Assembly (NCBI RefSeq): GCF_017873095.1
Contig: NZ_JAGGJU010000012.1
Span: 62,001 to 126,000, forward strand
Origin: Heterorhizobium halophytocola
Lineage (GTDB): Bacteria; Pseudomonadota; Alphaproteobacteria; Rhizobiales; Rhizobiaceae
Length of the DNA stretch: 64,000 nt
Direction of reading: 5' to 3'
Part shown: one piece after another, positions 26,308-36,706 of the stretch
How positions within the stretch are numbered: position 1 is the first letter of the stretch
Layout: each line of letters begins with the position of its first letter
The notes under the pieces: model-generated
Told to the model about the DNA's origin: nothing
Database searches by the model: none
The model's input: the letters and a program-made list of their open reading frames with translations, nothing else
Position numbers and translations under genes: made by a program

Positions 26308-28434
26308 ATGCTCAATATCCTGACCTGCATCACCGTGCAGCACGATCCACGCCTCCTGGCGGCAGCGGTCTGCATCTGCGTTCTCGGTGGCGTGCTGACG
26401 ATGCGGATCTTCTCGCGGGCAAGGGCGACGACGGGCGTCACCTGGCTGAGCTGGCTTTCGCTCAGCGCGATCGTCGGCGGCGCCACCTGCTGGGCGACGC
26501 ATTTCATCGCCATGATCGGGTTTCGCTCCGGTGTGGTCGTCGGCTTCGATCCGGAACTCACCTTTGCGTCGCTGGCGATCGCCGTCTTGACCTGCTTCCT
26601 CGGGTTCGGCGTCGCGAGCCTCGGCCGCCGTACGGCTCTCGTCGAAGCGGGCGGCATCCTGGTCGGCCTGGGCGTCGCCGCCATGCATTATGTCGGGATG
26701 GCTGCCTATCAGGTGCAGGGCGCGATGGTCTGGGACCGGTCCTACATCATTGCCTCGCTGGTGATGGCGGCCTTCTTCGGTGCGTTTGCGACCAATCGGG
26801 TCGCACGGCCGGTGACCCGCTTCTGCCGCTATGGCGGCGGCACCTGCTTCATTCTGACAATCGCGCTGACGCATTTTACCGGCATGACCGCCCTGACCGT
26901 CGTGCCGATGCCCGGCATCGCCGCGCCGGCCGACATGCTGCCGCAGGCGGTGGTGGTCGTGTCGGTCATCGCCGTGATGTTCCTCATCATGGCGCTGGGC
27001 GCCAGCACCTATATCCTCGACATGCAGATGACCCGCGCCAGCGTGGAGCGCTACCGCTACATGTCGCTGCATGATGCGCTGACCGGCCTGCCGAACCGCA
27101 CCGCGGTGCTGGAGCGTATCGAACACCTGATCGCGACACCCGCCGCGCGCTCGACCCAGTTCGCGGTCGTCACCTTCGACCTCGACCGGTTCAAGGAAAT
27201 CAACGACGTGCACGGACATGCGGCCGGCGACCATGTGCTGCGCGTGGTCGGCGAGCGGCTGAGTGCGGTGTTGCGCGCCGACGAATTTCTCGGCCGCGTT
27301 GGCGGCGATGAGTTCGTCGCGGTCAAGAGCGTCGTTCACCGGCGCCAGGACATGATCGCCTTTGCCAACCGGCTGATCGAGGCCGCCTGCGAGATTATCC
27401 TCTGGGAAGGGCAGAACCTGACGATCGGCTGCAGCCTTGGCATCAGCGTCCACCGCGACGCCGGACAGTCGGTTGACGACCTGCTAGCGCAGGCCGATGT
27501 CGCCATGTACCGCGCCAAGGCGACCACGCTCGACCGCATCTGCGTGTACGATCCGTCGATGGATCTTGCGGCGCGTGAACGCAGCGCGCTGGCGATGGAC
27601 ATGCGCCACGGGATCGGTGCGGGCGAATTCGAACTCTATTTCCAGCAGCAGAACGACACGCAGACCGGCCGGACCACCGGCTTCGAGGTGTTGTTGCGCT
27701 GGAACCATCCGACCCGCGGCCTGGTTTCGCCGGCCGAATTCATTCCCATTGCGGAGAAGACAGGCCTCATTCGCGAACTCGGGGACTGGGTCTTGCGGGA
27801 ATCCTGCCGGGAGGCCGCCACCTGGCGCGTGCCCCTGCCGGTCGCCGTCAATGTGGCGCCGCTGCAGCTTGGCGACCAGGATTTTCCCAAGCGCGTGCTT
27901 GCCGTGCTGGTCGAGACCGGCCTTCCGGCCTCGCGGCTCGAACTGGAAATTACCGAAACCGGGATCATCGCCGACCAGCAGGGTGCGCTCAAGGTTATCC
28001 GCGAGCTGAAATCCTATGGTCTGCGGATTGCCATGGATGACTACGGCACGGGCTATTCCTCGCTGTCGATGCTGCAGCTCTTCCCGTTCGACAAGATCAA
28101 GATCGACCGCGGCTTCGTCTCGGGGGTCTCGACCAACCGGCATTCGGCCGCCATCGTGCGCTCCACGCTGATCCTTGCCTCCAGCCTCGACATCCCGGTT
28201 CTGGCGGAAGGCGTAGAAGTCGAGGCCGAACTCGATTTCCTGCGCCTTGCCGGCTGCGCCCAGGTGCAGGGCTATTACTACGGCCGACCGATGCCGCGCG
28301 CCGCGATCGAGGACAAGGTCAATGGCGCCGCCGCGTCGGCCGCCTACGACAGGGCCGCGCAGGACAAGGCCGTAAAGGACAAGGCGGCGCTTGTCGCGGC
28401 AGAGGACAAATCGATCAGGTCCGCCGCTGCCTGA
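26308..28434 (+). CDS. MHYT-GGDEF-EAL membrane sensor
   Basis: 708 residues. The N-terminal 245 residues form seven helices with three MHYT-type motifs (ATHFIAMIGF, AAMHYVGMAAY, LTHFTGMTAL). This domain has been proposed to bind copper and sense oxygen, CO or NO. A GGDEF domain (VGGDEFV, about residue 332, preceded by TFDLDRFKEINDVHGH) and an EAL domain (FEVLLR, about 459; MDDYGTGYSSL; LAEGVEVE) follow, both looking intact. The C terminus is a charged Ala/Lys/Asp-rich repeat (AQDKAVKDKAAL). It is divergent from rplY and functions in cyclic di-GMP turnover. Confidence 0.93.
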   Translation: MLNILTCITVQHDPRLLAAAVCICVLGGVLTMRIFSRARATTGVTWLSWLSLSAIVGGATCWATHFIAMIGFRSGVVVGFDPELTFASLAIAVLTCFLGFGVASLGRRTALVEAGGILVGLGVAAMHYVGMAAYQVQGAMVWDRSYIIASLVMAAFFGAFATNRVARPVTRFCRYGGGTCFILTIALTHFTGMTALTVVPMPGIAAPADMLPQAVVVVSVIAVMFLIMALGASTYILDMQMTRASVERYRYMSLHDALTGLPNRTAVLERIEHLIATPAARSTQFAVVTFDLDRFKEINDVHGHAAGDHVLRVVGERLSAVLRADEFLGRVGGDEFVAVKSVVHRRQDMIAFANRLIEAACEIILWEGQNLTIGCSLGISVHRDAGQSVDDLLAQADVAMYRAKATTLDRICVYDPSMDLAARERSALAMDMRHGIGAGEFELYFQQQNDTQTGRTTGFEVLLRWNHPTRGLVSPAEFIPIAEKTGLIRELGDWVLRESCREAATWRVPLPVAVNVAPLQLGDQDFPKRVLAVLVETGLPASRLELEITETGIIADQQGALKVIRELKSYGLRIAMDDYGTGYSSLSMLQLFPFDKIKIDRGFVSGVSTNRHSAAIVRSTLILASSLDIPVLAEGVEVEAELDFLRLAGCAQVQGYYYGRPMPRAAIEDKVNGAAASAAYDRAAQDKAVKDKAALVAAEDKSIRSAAA

Positions 28435-29224
28435 GGCGGCGGCGAGGGGCTGGCGGTGAGGGTCCCAACCGTCTGATGCCGTAGTCTCAGCGTCCGTCCT
28501 GCCCGGCTGACGGTTTTCGCCGACGCCATCGGCCGTCACGATGGCGAACCTCAAGAACTTTACGCGGGACGTCTGCCTGACCGCTACTGCGGTCCAGGAT
28601 ATATCTCCGGCCTTCATTGCGAAGGTGACGGGAGCGGACCTCAGCCCGTCTTGCCGGGATCTTCGCGCAACCTTTCCTGCGTCTCTATCATCCGCATGTC
28701 TGTGGCGTGAGTGGTCATCCCGGTTCTGCGCATTCTCGCCGACACCACAGCGATCCGGGGCGACAAGGGCGGTCTATCCCACCGTTTTCGCATCAGCGCG
28801 CGCAGACACAGGCCGTGGTGGCCGGGGGTGCTATGGCGACGGCGCAGGCCGAAACGCGCGGTGCCGCTGACGGCGGTTATCCGCAATGCGCGTAGATACA
28901 CAGCTGTGCCCGAGCCCGCCGCCGACAGGTGGAGCAGCAAGCGATGCGTTCGCTGGCTGATGCGGGACCATGTCCGACCGAGTTTCTGTCCGGGATGCGC
29001 GAGCCGCAGGTGCCACGGCTCAGGCCGGATTGCCGTATGGCGCAAGGTGGGCAGGGGCCGGGCAGGGCACTGCAAGGCCTTCCGATTGCGAGCGCCTTGC
29101 GGGGAACACCTGGCTCCATCGTCGCGGCTTCGATGGCCAGCGTGGCGCGCCGGGTGGCAGGCAAAAAAATACCCCGGCGCCGCATTCGGTGCCGGGGTAT
29201 CTGCGTGTTTCGGCGTATTGCCGG
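28435..29224. other. 790-base stretch with no supported gene
   Basis: Between the MHYT-GGDEF-EAL gene and the terminator of the chemoreceptor gene there is a GC-rich stretch with overlapping short ORFs on both strands (longest about 196 codons). Their translations are Arg/Pro/Cys-rich and low in recognisable motifs. None has a good ribosome site combined with a conserved domain I can name. It may be a decayed gene, an sRNA locus or simple spacer. The only clear element is the chemoreceptor terminator at 29163-29200. Confidence 0.5.
29163..29200 (-). terminator. Rho-independent terminator of the chemoreceptor gene
   Basis: On the minus strand, ATACCCCGGC pairs with GCCGGGGTAT across a 12-base loop, followed by seven T. 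It ends 25 bases past the chemoreceptor stop. Confidence 0.88.
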
Positions 29225-31519
29225 TCAGGCGGCCTGGCGGCCCCCGGCCTGATCGTCGTAGTCGGCGTCCTGGGCTTCCGCACCGACCGCGAACCGGCTG
29301 ACCTGTTCGTTGAGGCCGTCCGCCTCATTGGCAAGCGCGAAGGCCGAGGCCGTGGTCTCTTCGACCATGGCCGCGTTCTGCTGCGTTACCTGGTCGAGTT
29401 CGTTGACCGAGGCGTTGATCTCCGCCAGACGGCCCGACTGGTCGCGCGAGGCGCCGGCGATCGCGCCGATATGGTCGTTGATCGCTGCAATGCTTTCCTC
29501 GATCTGGTGCAGGCTCTGGCCGGTCTTGGCAACCAGGCCGACGCCGCCTTCGACGTCCTGCGTCGAGGTGTTGATCAGCTCGGAAATGTCGCGGGCCGCA
29601 GCCGACGAACGCTGGGCCAGTTCGCGCACTTCCTGGGCGACGACGGCAAAGCCCTTGCCGGCATCCCCTGCACGGGCGGCCTCGACGCCGGCGTTCAGAG
29701 CCAGGAGGTTGGTCTGGAACGCGATCTGGTCGATCACGTCGATGATCTGGCGGATCTTCGACGAGGAGCTTTCGATCCGCTCCATGGCGACGATCGCCTC
29801 GTTGACCACGGTCGACGACGTCTTTGCACCCGACAGCGCGCCGGCGGCAACATCGACGGCCGTCTCGCAACGCTTCAGCGTGTCGTTGACCGAACCGGTC
29901 ATTTCGCCGAGAGCGGCTGCGGCTTCCTCGAGCGAGGAGGCCTGGCGCTCCGTGCGCTGCGACAGGTTCCGGGAGGCTTCACTGAGGCCACTCGAGCCAC
30001 TGCGGATCGCATCAGCGCTATTGCTGATCGAGCGGATGGTCATCTCAAGCTTCTCGACGGAATCGTTGAAGTCGAGGCGCAGGTGGTCGAGGGACGGCAC
30101 GAAGGCCTTCTGGATGCGCACGTTCAACTGGCCGTCAGACAGCTGCTGCAGGCCGGAAGCAAGGGCGGAGACCGCCTCTTCCAGTTCGGCGGCGCTGCGG
30201 GCCTTTTCGGCTTCGCGCTGTTCGCGCTCCTCGTCGAGCTGGTGACCGCGGCGTACGGCTTCGTCTTCCATCTGCTCCTTGTCGAGCGCACTCTGGCGGA
30301 AGTTTTCAAGCGCCCGGGCCATGATGCCCATTTCGTCCTTGCGCGAGACGGCGGCGATTTCGATCGCCTTGTCGCCCTGGTTCAGGCGGTTCATCAGGGC
30401 TGCAAGATCGCTCAGCGGACGGGTCAGGTAGGACGACACGAGAAGGCCGATGCCGCCCATGATGACGAGCACGGCAAGCGTCGTGAGCAGCGCCCACTTC
30501 GCCAGATCATTGGCGGAGGCCAGAACCTTGGCTTCGTCCTGACCGATCACCAGAAGGTGCTGTTCGCCGAACAGGTCGACGGGCACATAGGAATAGAAGA
30601 TCGACTTGTCGCCGGCCTTGGCGATGACCGTGCCGGCGCTGTTGGCCTTGGCGGCCGCGACGAGTTCGGGAGCGACCGTGCCGTTGCCGCTGCTTGCGCC
30701 GCTGCGGATCGTGCCGTCGGAGCTCAGCAGGAAGGCATCGTCGATCGACTGGCCGAGGCCGTCGGGCGCGACGACGGCGGCGAGCTTGTCGGCGCCGATG
30801 CGCATGAACAGCGTGCCGCGCTTTTCGACCTGGCCCCAGACCGAGATCGCCAGCGGCTTGGCGACGAAGGCGGACATGTCGCTGCCTTCGGCCTTGAAGC
30901 TGGTAAAGCCAAGGTCATGGCTCTCGTCGAGTGCGCCGGCTTCTGTCGCGTCGTAAAGCGGCGCAAGCGCTGCATTTTCCGGATCGGTGACCGATGTCAG
31001 GAACTCGCCGTCCTTGGTGACGGTATAGATGAACTGGCCGGTGAGCGTTGCGATATAGATATCGCTAACATTGGCATTCTTGCGGGCTGCCTTCAGCGTA
31101 CCGTGGATGGTCGCGTGGCGGACGCCGTAGAGCAGTTTCGTGGCCGAGCCGTCGATTTCGGTGCGTTCGTCGGCCGTCTTGCTGTCGTCCATGAAGGTCT
31201 TGCGAACATCGGCGTCTTCCGCCCAGATCACCGTTCCCATGTTTTCGACAGCGTCGCCGATCGCCGCATTCTGCGCCAGTTCGTCAAGCGCCTGGCCGAC
31301 ACGGGCCTGATAGGCGTTCAGGGCCTTCACCTGATTGGTGGCGATCGCGTCGAGACGCAGCTCGCTTGCCTCGATCAGGCCTTCCTTGCCGATCTCGTAG
31401 CTGAGCACGCCGACCGCGGCACACGAAATAAGGGTTGCACCGATCACGAGACCAGCAAATTTAGCTTTGACAGACGAGAACGTCTTAACGTTCGATTTTG
31501 ACACCATTTCACCGGACAT
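29225..31519 (-). CDS. methyl-accepting chemotaxis protein
   Basis: 764 residues from ATG 31519, with GGGAGG upstream. Layout: helix 1 (about 20-42), a large periplasmic cache-like ligand domain (about 45-330), helix 2 (about 335-358), HAMP, a second HAMP-like/coiled-coil stretch, and the signalling domain. The hairpin tip IDQIAFQTNLLALNAGVEAA and GKGFAVVAQEVRELAQRS are canonical. No C-terminal CheR-binding pentapeptide is visible. It would report an external chemical to the CheA/CheW array. It is monocistronic, with a terminator just downstream. Confidence 0.95.
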   Translation of the reverse strand: MSGEMVSKSNVKTFSSVKAKFAGLVIGATLISCAAVGVLSYEIGKEGLIEASELRLDAIATNQVKALNAYQARVGQALDELAQNAAIGDAVENMGTVIWAEDADVRKTFMDDSKTADERTEIDGSATKLLYGVRHATIHGTLKAARKNANVSDIYIATLTGQFIYTVTKDGEFLTSVTDPENAALAPLYDATEAGALDESHDLGFTSFKAEGSDMSAFVAKPLAISVWGQVEKRGTLFMRIGADKLAAVVAPDGLGQSIDDAFLLSSDGTIRSGASSGNGTVAPELVAAAKANSAGTVIAKAGDKSIFYSYVPVDLFGEQHLLVIGQDEAKVLASANDLAKWALLTTLAVLVIMGGIGLLVSSYLTRPLSDLAALMNRLNQGDKAIEIAAVSRKDEMGIMARALENFRQSALDKEQMEDEAVRRGHQLDEEREQREAEKARSAAELEEAVSALASGLQQLSDGQLNVRIQKAFVPSLDHLRLDFNDSVEKLEMTIRSISNSADAIRSGSSGLSEASRNLSQRTERQASSLEEAAAALGEMTGSVNDTLKRCETAVDVAAGALSGAKTSSTVVNEAIVAMERIESSSSKIRQIIDVIDQIAFQTNLLALNAGVEAARAGDAGKGFAVVAQEVRELAQRSSAAARDISELINTSTQDVEGGVGLVAKTGQSLHQIEESIAAINDHIGAIAGASRDQSGRLAEINASVNELDQVTQQNAAMVEETTASAFALANEADGLNEQVSRFAVGAEAQDADYDDQAGGRQAA

Positions 31520-31732
31520 CGTTATACCTCCCAGGGTGGTACATCCGTTGTCCGTGAAAAACATTACTTCACAGTAAATCCGACATTACGCATACATATC
31601 ATCACGCGAGGAAGTATGCCGCGCCGGTGCATGGCCTTGCAGATATTCAGCAAAGTGGATGTTTAATCGCGGGTCGGCATGCGGGGAGGAGCCCGGTTTT
31701 CAGCGGTGCCTGATCGTCATGGGGTCGAAAGA

Positions 31733-32665
<933 letters not shown>

Positions 32666-32788
32666 TGTGGCCCGCCTGTTGCCTTCGTGATGGGGCGCTT
32701 TTTAGCGACGTGGCCCTCGATTGCAAGCGATTTGGCTGTTGCTCAAGCATTTTCGTGGCATCTTTATGAGAGGTGTTGAATTTACACT

Positions 32789-33670
32789 TCACCCGGCGCG
32801 CGCCTGTCGCCAGTCGATATACTGGTCGATCGTCTCGGTGGCGATGCGCTGCATCACCGAGGATGGCACGGCGGCCCAGGGGTCGGCGCTCTCGCCGGCG
32901 ACCCTCTCCTGGCCCTGTATACGGTGGAGACGCGCGCCACTGGCGTCCAGGACGTCCCAGACATAGACCACGTTGATCTTGCCGCCGTCGGCAAAGGCCG
33001 AGAGGTATCCCTTCAGGATATAGTCGCTTGCATTGTCCTCCGAACCCCGGATGGTGATGCCGCGCGCCCGTGCATCGGCGCCGAGCTGATGCGAGAGCGG
33101 TGTCACCTTTTCCACAGGCGCGCCGATGATCGGCAGGAAACGGATCGATTGGCCGGATGGGCTGGCGGGCGTCAGGCTTGCGACCTGCTGTGGCTGCGCG
33201 GAGGGCGCGGGCTGGGAGTTTGCCTGCCGGGTGGCAGGCGGCAGGGGCTGGTCGAAATCCTGATCGTCGGAGGCGGGGGCGGCCGGCGGTGTCTGCCGGC
33301 GTTCGGTATATTGCGGTTCCGGCTGCGGCTGGTCGCCGGACCAGCCATCGCCATCGAGCGGCGCGGAGGCGGCCGGTGAACGCGCCGCGCCGGAATTGAG
33401 GGCTGCTGCCTGCGCCTCCAGCGAATTCTGGGCGCTGTGGGAATAGTCCGGACTGCTCTCCGCATAGCCCTGCGCAGCGCCGTCATAGCTCTGTTGTTGC
33501 GCGTAGACGGGTTGAACGGGCGCCGAGCGGATCCTGTCGGAGGATGTCTGTTCGTAGGCGGGCATCGAGGTGTCGCCGATATCGGCGGGCGGAATCAGCC
33601 CCTCGGCGGAATTGCAGCCGGACAACAGGCCTGTGAGATACAGGCCGCTCAAGAGATGTGTCTTTCGCAT
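32789..33670 (-). CDS. putative lipoprotein with disordered middle
   Basis: 293 residues. The signal peptide ends in the lipobox LLSGC, so Cys19 should be lipidated. Residues about 35-165 are low-complexity Gln/Pro/Ala/Ser-rich sequence. A conserved-looking C-terminal domain (RFLPIIGAPVEKVTPLSHQL through INVVYVWDVLDASGARLHRIQGQE) may be the functional part and contacts the periplasm. Similar lipoproteins occur beside prs in rhizobia without a known function. Confidence 0.78.
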   Translation of the reverse strand: MRKTHLLSGLYLTGLLSGCNSAEGLIPPADIGDTSMPAYEQTSSDRIRSAPVQPVYAQQQSYDGAAQGYAESSPDYSHSAQNSLEAQAAALNSGAARSPAASAPLDGDGWSGDQPQPEPQYTERRQTPPAAPASDDQDFDQPLPPATRQANSQPAPSAQPQQVASLTPASPSGQSIRFLPIIGAPVEKVTPLSHQLGADARARGITIRGSEDNASDYILKGYLSAFADGGKINVVYVWDVLDASGARLHRIQGQERVAGESADPWAAVPSSVMQRIATETIDQYIDWRQARAG

Positions 33671-33920
33671 CCCTGCTCGATCCCTTTTTGACGCATGCCG
33701 CCCGAATTTAGCGCCGGGGGCTTAACCGTTCGTCAACGACAGCGCGAAAATCCCGCGGGTCCGCAGATCAGGGTAGAATGTCCACGCTGGAAACGTCCTT
33801 TGGGAGAGCGGCTGCGGATAACGGGCAGGGGTGACGTGGGCGGATGCCGGCCTAATTAAGGAGCTCCGGATGTCGTATCTTCACGATGCCGGCAATCCGG
33901 TCGCATGGAAGGAGCCATTG

Positions 33921-34631
33921 ATGGTCACGAGGATGTCTTCGCTCGCATCGCCCTATACGGCGCTCGTCATCGGTGCATCGGGCGGCATAGGTGCTGCCTT
34001 CTGCGAACGGATCGAAGGCGATGATGCCTGCGGGCGCCTGCTGACCCTTTCGCGCTCTATGGATGGCTTCGATCTTTGCGACGAGGAGAGCGTTGCGCGG
34101 GCCGCCGGCCGGATCCGCGGTGCGGTCGAGCATGTCGATCTTCTGATCTGCGCCACCGGAGCGCTGACAATCGACGGCGTCGGGCCGGAAAAGACGATCC
34201 GCGCCATCGATCAGGAGGCGATGCGCGCCCAGTTCGACCTCAATGCGATCGGCCCGGCGCTGGTGCTGAAGCATTTCGCCGGGCTTCTGCCCCGGGATCG
34301 CCGCGCGGCGATCGCCTTTCTCTCCGCCCGGGTCGGCTCGATCGGCGACAACCGGCTGGGCGGGTGGATATCCTATCGCGCCTCGAAAGCGGCCCTCAAC
34401 CAGATCGTCCGCACGGCCGCGATCGAGATCGGCCGCAGCCGGCCAAAGGCTCTGGTGATCGCCTTGCATCCTGGAACGGTGGCGACCGGATTGTCGGCCG
34501 ACTACGGGGCAGGGCACGACCGCTTCAGCGCGCCGGAAAGCGCCGGCAAACTGCTGGATGTCATCGACCAGAGGCCCGCCAGCGACAGCGGTGCCTTTCT
34601 TGCCTATGATGGTAGCCGGGTCGACTGGTGA
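33921..34631 (+). CDS. short-chain dehydrogenase/reductase (CsgA/C-factor-like)
   Basis: 236 residues from ATG 33921. The NAD(P)-binding motif VIGASGGIG and the catalytic Tyr-Lys pair in SYRASKAALN (Y-x-x-x-K) are intact, with Ser in FLSARVGS. It resembles the C-factor subgroup. Two in-frame starts, 33870 and 33921, each have a perfect AAGGAG six bases upstream. The shorter is preferred because it places the Rossmann motif at the family's usual distance from the N terminus. Substrate unknown. It stands alone, divergent from the lipoprotein gene. Confidence 0.84.
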   Translation: MVTRMSSLASPYTALVIGASGGIGAAFCERIEGDDACGRLLTLSRSMDGFDLCDEESVARAAGRIRGAVEHVDLLICATGALTIDGVGPEKTIRAIDQEAMRAQFDLNAIGPALVLKHFAGLLPRDRRAAIAFLSARVGSIGDNRLGGWISYRASKAALNQIVRTAAIEIGRSRPKALVIALHPGTVATGLSADYGAGHDRFSAPESAGKLLDVIDQRPASDSGAFLAYDGSRVDW

Positions 34632-34649
34632 TGGTCGGCCGCCCCGGTC

Positions 34650-35804
34650 TCAGGGCCGGACGATCAGATCCAGGCTGTGGCGCGACAGGACTTCCGGTTC
34701 GGCCTCGGTCGTCAGATAGGTCTGTCCGAGCGTCATGGCCGTCTGGCGCTCGCTGTCGGTGACGATCATGTGGACGAAGAGCGACATGTTCGGCTCGATT
34801 ACCTGCGGATTGCCGACATGAAACATCTGCGCCTCCATCCAGGACGGTGAGAAGCGGGCGCCGAGCGAATAGCCGCAGGCGTTCAGCCGGTGGCGGGTCA
34901 GGCCGCGCTCTTCCATCACGCGGGCATGGGCGTCGAACACGTCGCCGAAGGTGTTGCCGGGCTTCAGGATCTTCTCGATTTCCTCGATCGCTTGCCGGCA
35001 GGCGGCATAGAGCTCGCGGTGGCGGGCCATCGGCTCGCCGATCAGCACCGTGCGCATCATCGCGACATGGTAATGCGCGCTGACACCGGCCCATTCGAGC
35101 GTCAGCTGGTCGCGGGCATCGAGCTTGCGGCGCCCCGCCTTGTAGCGGCACAGCAGCGCGTCGGGGCCGGAGCCGATGATAAACTCGTTGGCCGGATAGT
35201 CGCCCCCGCCCGCGAAAACCGCGCCCTGCATGGCCGCCAGGATATCGGCCTCATCGCCGCCTTCACGGATGAGCGGCAGGGCGGCGTCGAGCGCGTCGTC
35301 GGCCAGTTCGGCCGCACGGCGGACATAGGCGACCTCCGTCGGGCTCTTGATCAGCCGCAGCTGGCCGACGAGCCCGGAGGCATCGCTGAGCTTGGCGAAG
35401 GACACGAGCTGCTCGTCGAGCAGTCGGGCGACGCGGCCGGTCATGCCATGGGTGTCGTATTCGACACCGATGCGGCTGCCGAGCAGATCCATGTCGTTCA
35501 AGAGGTTCTTCAGGTCGGTCGTCGGATCGGCCTTGGCGCGGTCCATCCACACGACCACGTTTTCTATCGTCGACGTGTGGCGCGCCTGGCGCAGGTCGGC
35601 CGAGCGCGTCAGCAGCGTCATCGTGCCGTCGGCCTTGACGACGAGCGTCTGGAAGAAGCAGTAGCCGAAGGTGTCGTAGCCGGTCAGCCAGTACATGCTC
35701 TCCTGCGCGAAGAGCAGGATGGCATCCAGCTTTTCGGCCTGCATCGCCTCGGTCAGCCGCTCCAGCCGGCTTGCATATTCCCGGGTGTCGAAGTGTAGGG
35801 CCAT
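34650..35804 (-). CDS. M24-family (creatinase/aminopeptidase P-like) protein lacking metal ligands
   Basis: 384 residues with the two-domain creatinase/prolidase architecture: an N-terminal domain to about residue 150, then the pita-bread domain. The usual five metal ligands are not where they should be: LEWAGVSAHYHVAMMRT replaces D-x-G and S-D-x-T-R-T, YSLGARF replaces the G-H-G-I-G loop, and EPNMSLFVHM replaces the glutamate segment. This resembles metal-free members such as creatinase or ectoine hydrolase more than true aminopeptidases. It is probably a C-N hydrolase of unknown substrate. It lies directly after pgeF on the same strand. Confidence 0.8.
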   Translation of the reverse strand: MALHFDTREYASRLERLTEAMQAEKLDAILLFAQESMYWLTGYDTFGYCFFQTLVVKADGTMTLLTRSADLRQARHTSTIENVVVWMDRAKADPTTDLKNLLNDMDLLGSRIGVEYDTHGMTGRVARLLDEQLVSFAKLSDASGLVGQLRLIKSPTEVAYVRRAAELADDALDAALPLIREGGDEADILAAMQGAVFAGGGDYPANEFIIGSGPDALLCRYKAGRRKLDARDQLTLEWAGVSAHYHVAMMRTVLIGEPMARHRELYAACRQAIEEIEKILKPGNTFGDVFDAHARVMEERGLTRHRLNACGYSLGARFSPSWMEAQMFHVGNPQVIEPNMSLFVHMIVTDSERQTAMTLGQTYLTTEAEPEVLSRHSLDLIVRP

Positions 35805-35805
35805 A

Positions 35806-36597
35806 TCAGTCCTCCATCAGGGCGATCGCCGAAATCTGGCGACCGTAATCGGGTTCGTTCGCATGGGTGGTGCGGCGATAGGAATAGAAGCGCTCGGGTT
35901 CCGCATAGGTGCAGATCGCGAGATTCTCCGCCTCTATGCCGGCAGCCTTCAGGCGCGACAGGGTCAGGGCCGGCAGGTCGAACATCCTGTGGCCTGCACG
36001 CTTTGCCGGGTGGAAGAAGCGCGCATAGCCCTGATCTGTCTCGAGGAAGCGGGCGAGAAAGTCCTCGCCGACCTCGTAATTGGCAAGGCTGATCGACGGG
36101 CCGAGGCAGGCGCGTATCGTGTCATGCCGCGCGCCGAGGGCGACCATCGCATCGATGGTGTTTTCCAGTACACCCGTCAGCGCGCCGCGCCAGCCGGCAT
36201 GGGCAGCCCCGATGACGCCGTTTTCAGCATCGGCAAACAGGATCGGACCGCAATCGGCGGTCAGGACGCCGAGCACCGTGCCGGGCGTTGCCGTCACCAT
36301 GGCATCGGCCTTCGGGCGCTGTCCGTCATAGGCGCCTTCGATGATCCTCACATCCGGCGAATGCACCTGATGGACGGTCGCGAGGCTTTCGACATCGCGA
36401 TCGAACCAGGCGGCGACACGGGCACGGTTTTCCTCGACGTTTTCACGCGCGTCCTCGGAGCCAAGCCCGACATTCAGTCCTTCGTAGATGCCCTCGGACA
36501 CGCCGCCCTGCCGGGTGAAGAAGCCATGGCGGATCTGTGCTTGTGCCGCCGACAAAAGCGGACTTTGCAGCGGGCGGAGAAGCGTCTTGTCAGGCAT
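35806..36597 (-). CDS. pgeF: purine nucleoside phosphorylase/laccase-like PgeF (YfiH)
   Basis: 263 residues from ATG 36597; a GTG at 36609 is an alternative. The conserved zinc/active-site set is present: VHQVHS, LTADCGPILF and AAHAGWRGAL. Once called polyphenol oxidase or laccase domain protein, this family acts on purine nucleosides and edits cell-wall precursors carrying serine in place of alanine. It lies between the MidA-like gene (109 bases upstream) and the M24 gene, all on the minus strand, so the group from lgt downstream is likely one operon. Confidence 0.92.
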   Translation of the reverse strand: MPDKTLLRPLQSPLLSAAQAQIRHGFFTRQGGVSEGIYEGLNVGLGSEDARENVEENRARVAAWFDRDVESLATVHQVHSPDVRIIEGAYDGQRPKADAMVTATPGTVLGVLTADCGPILFADAENGVIGAAHAGWRGALTGVLENTIDAMVALGARHDTIRACLGPSISLANYEVGEDFLARFLETDQGYARFFHPAKRAGHRMFDLPALTLSRLKAAGIEAENLAICTYAEPERFYSYRRTTHANEPDYGRQISAIALMED

Positions 36598-36706
36598 TTT
36601 CAATATCACTTGCGGGTGTCAACGAGAGGATGGCGGGCACTCCTCGTCCAGCCTCCCGACGCGGTTCGCCGGGCGGCGGGATCGTGGCCCAAGGCCGCGG
36701 GCGCTG

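Noticed and set aside
28641-29075. 144-codon minus-strand ORF in the gene-poor block
   Set aside because: No domain, no good ribosome site and Arg-rich composition. The region is reported instead as having no supported gene.
28970-31501. 843-codon plus-strand ORF
   Set aside because: It lies antisense to the intact chemoreceptor gene, which has canonical motifs, a ribosome site and a terminator.
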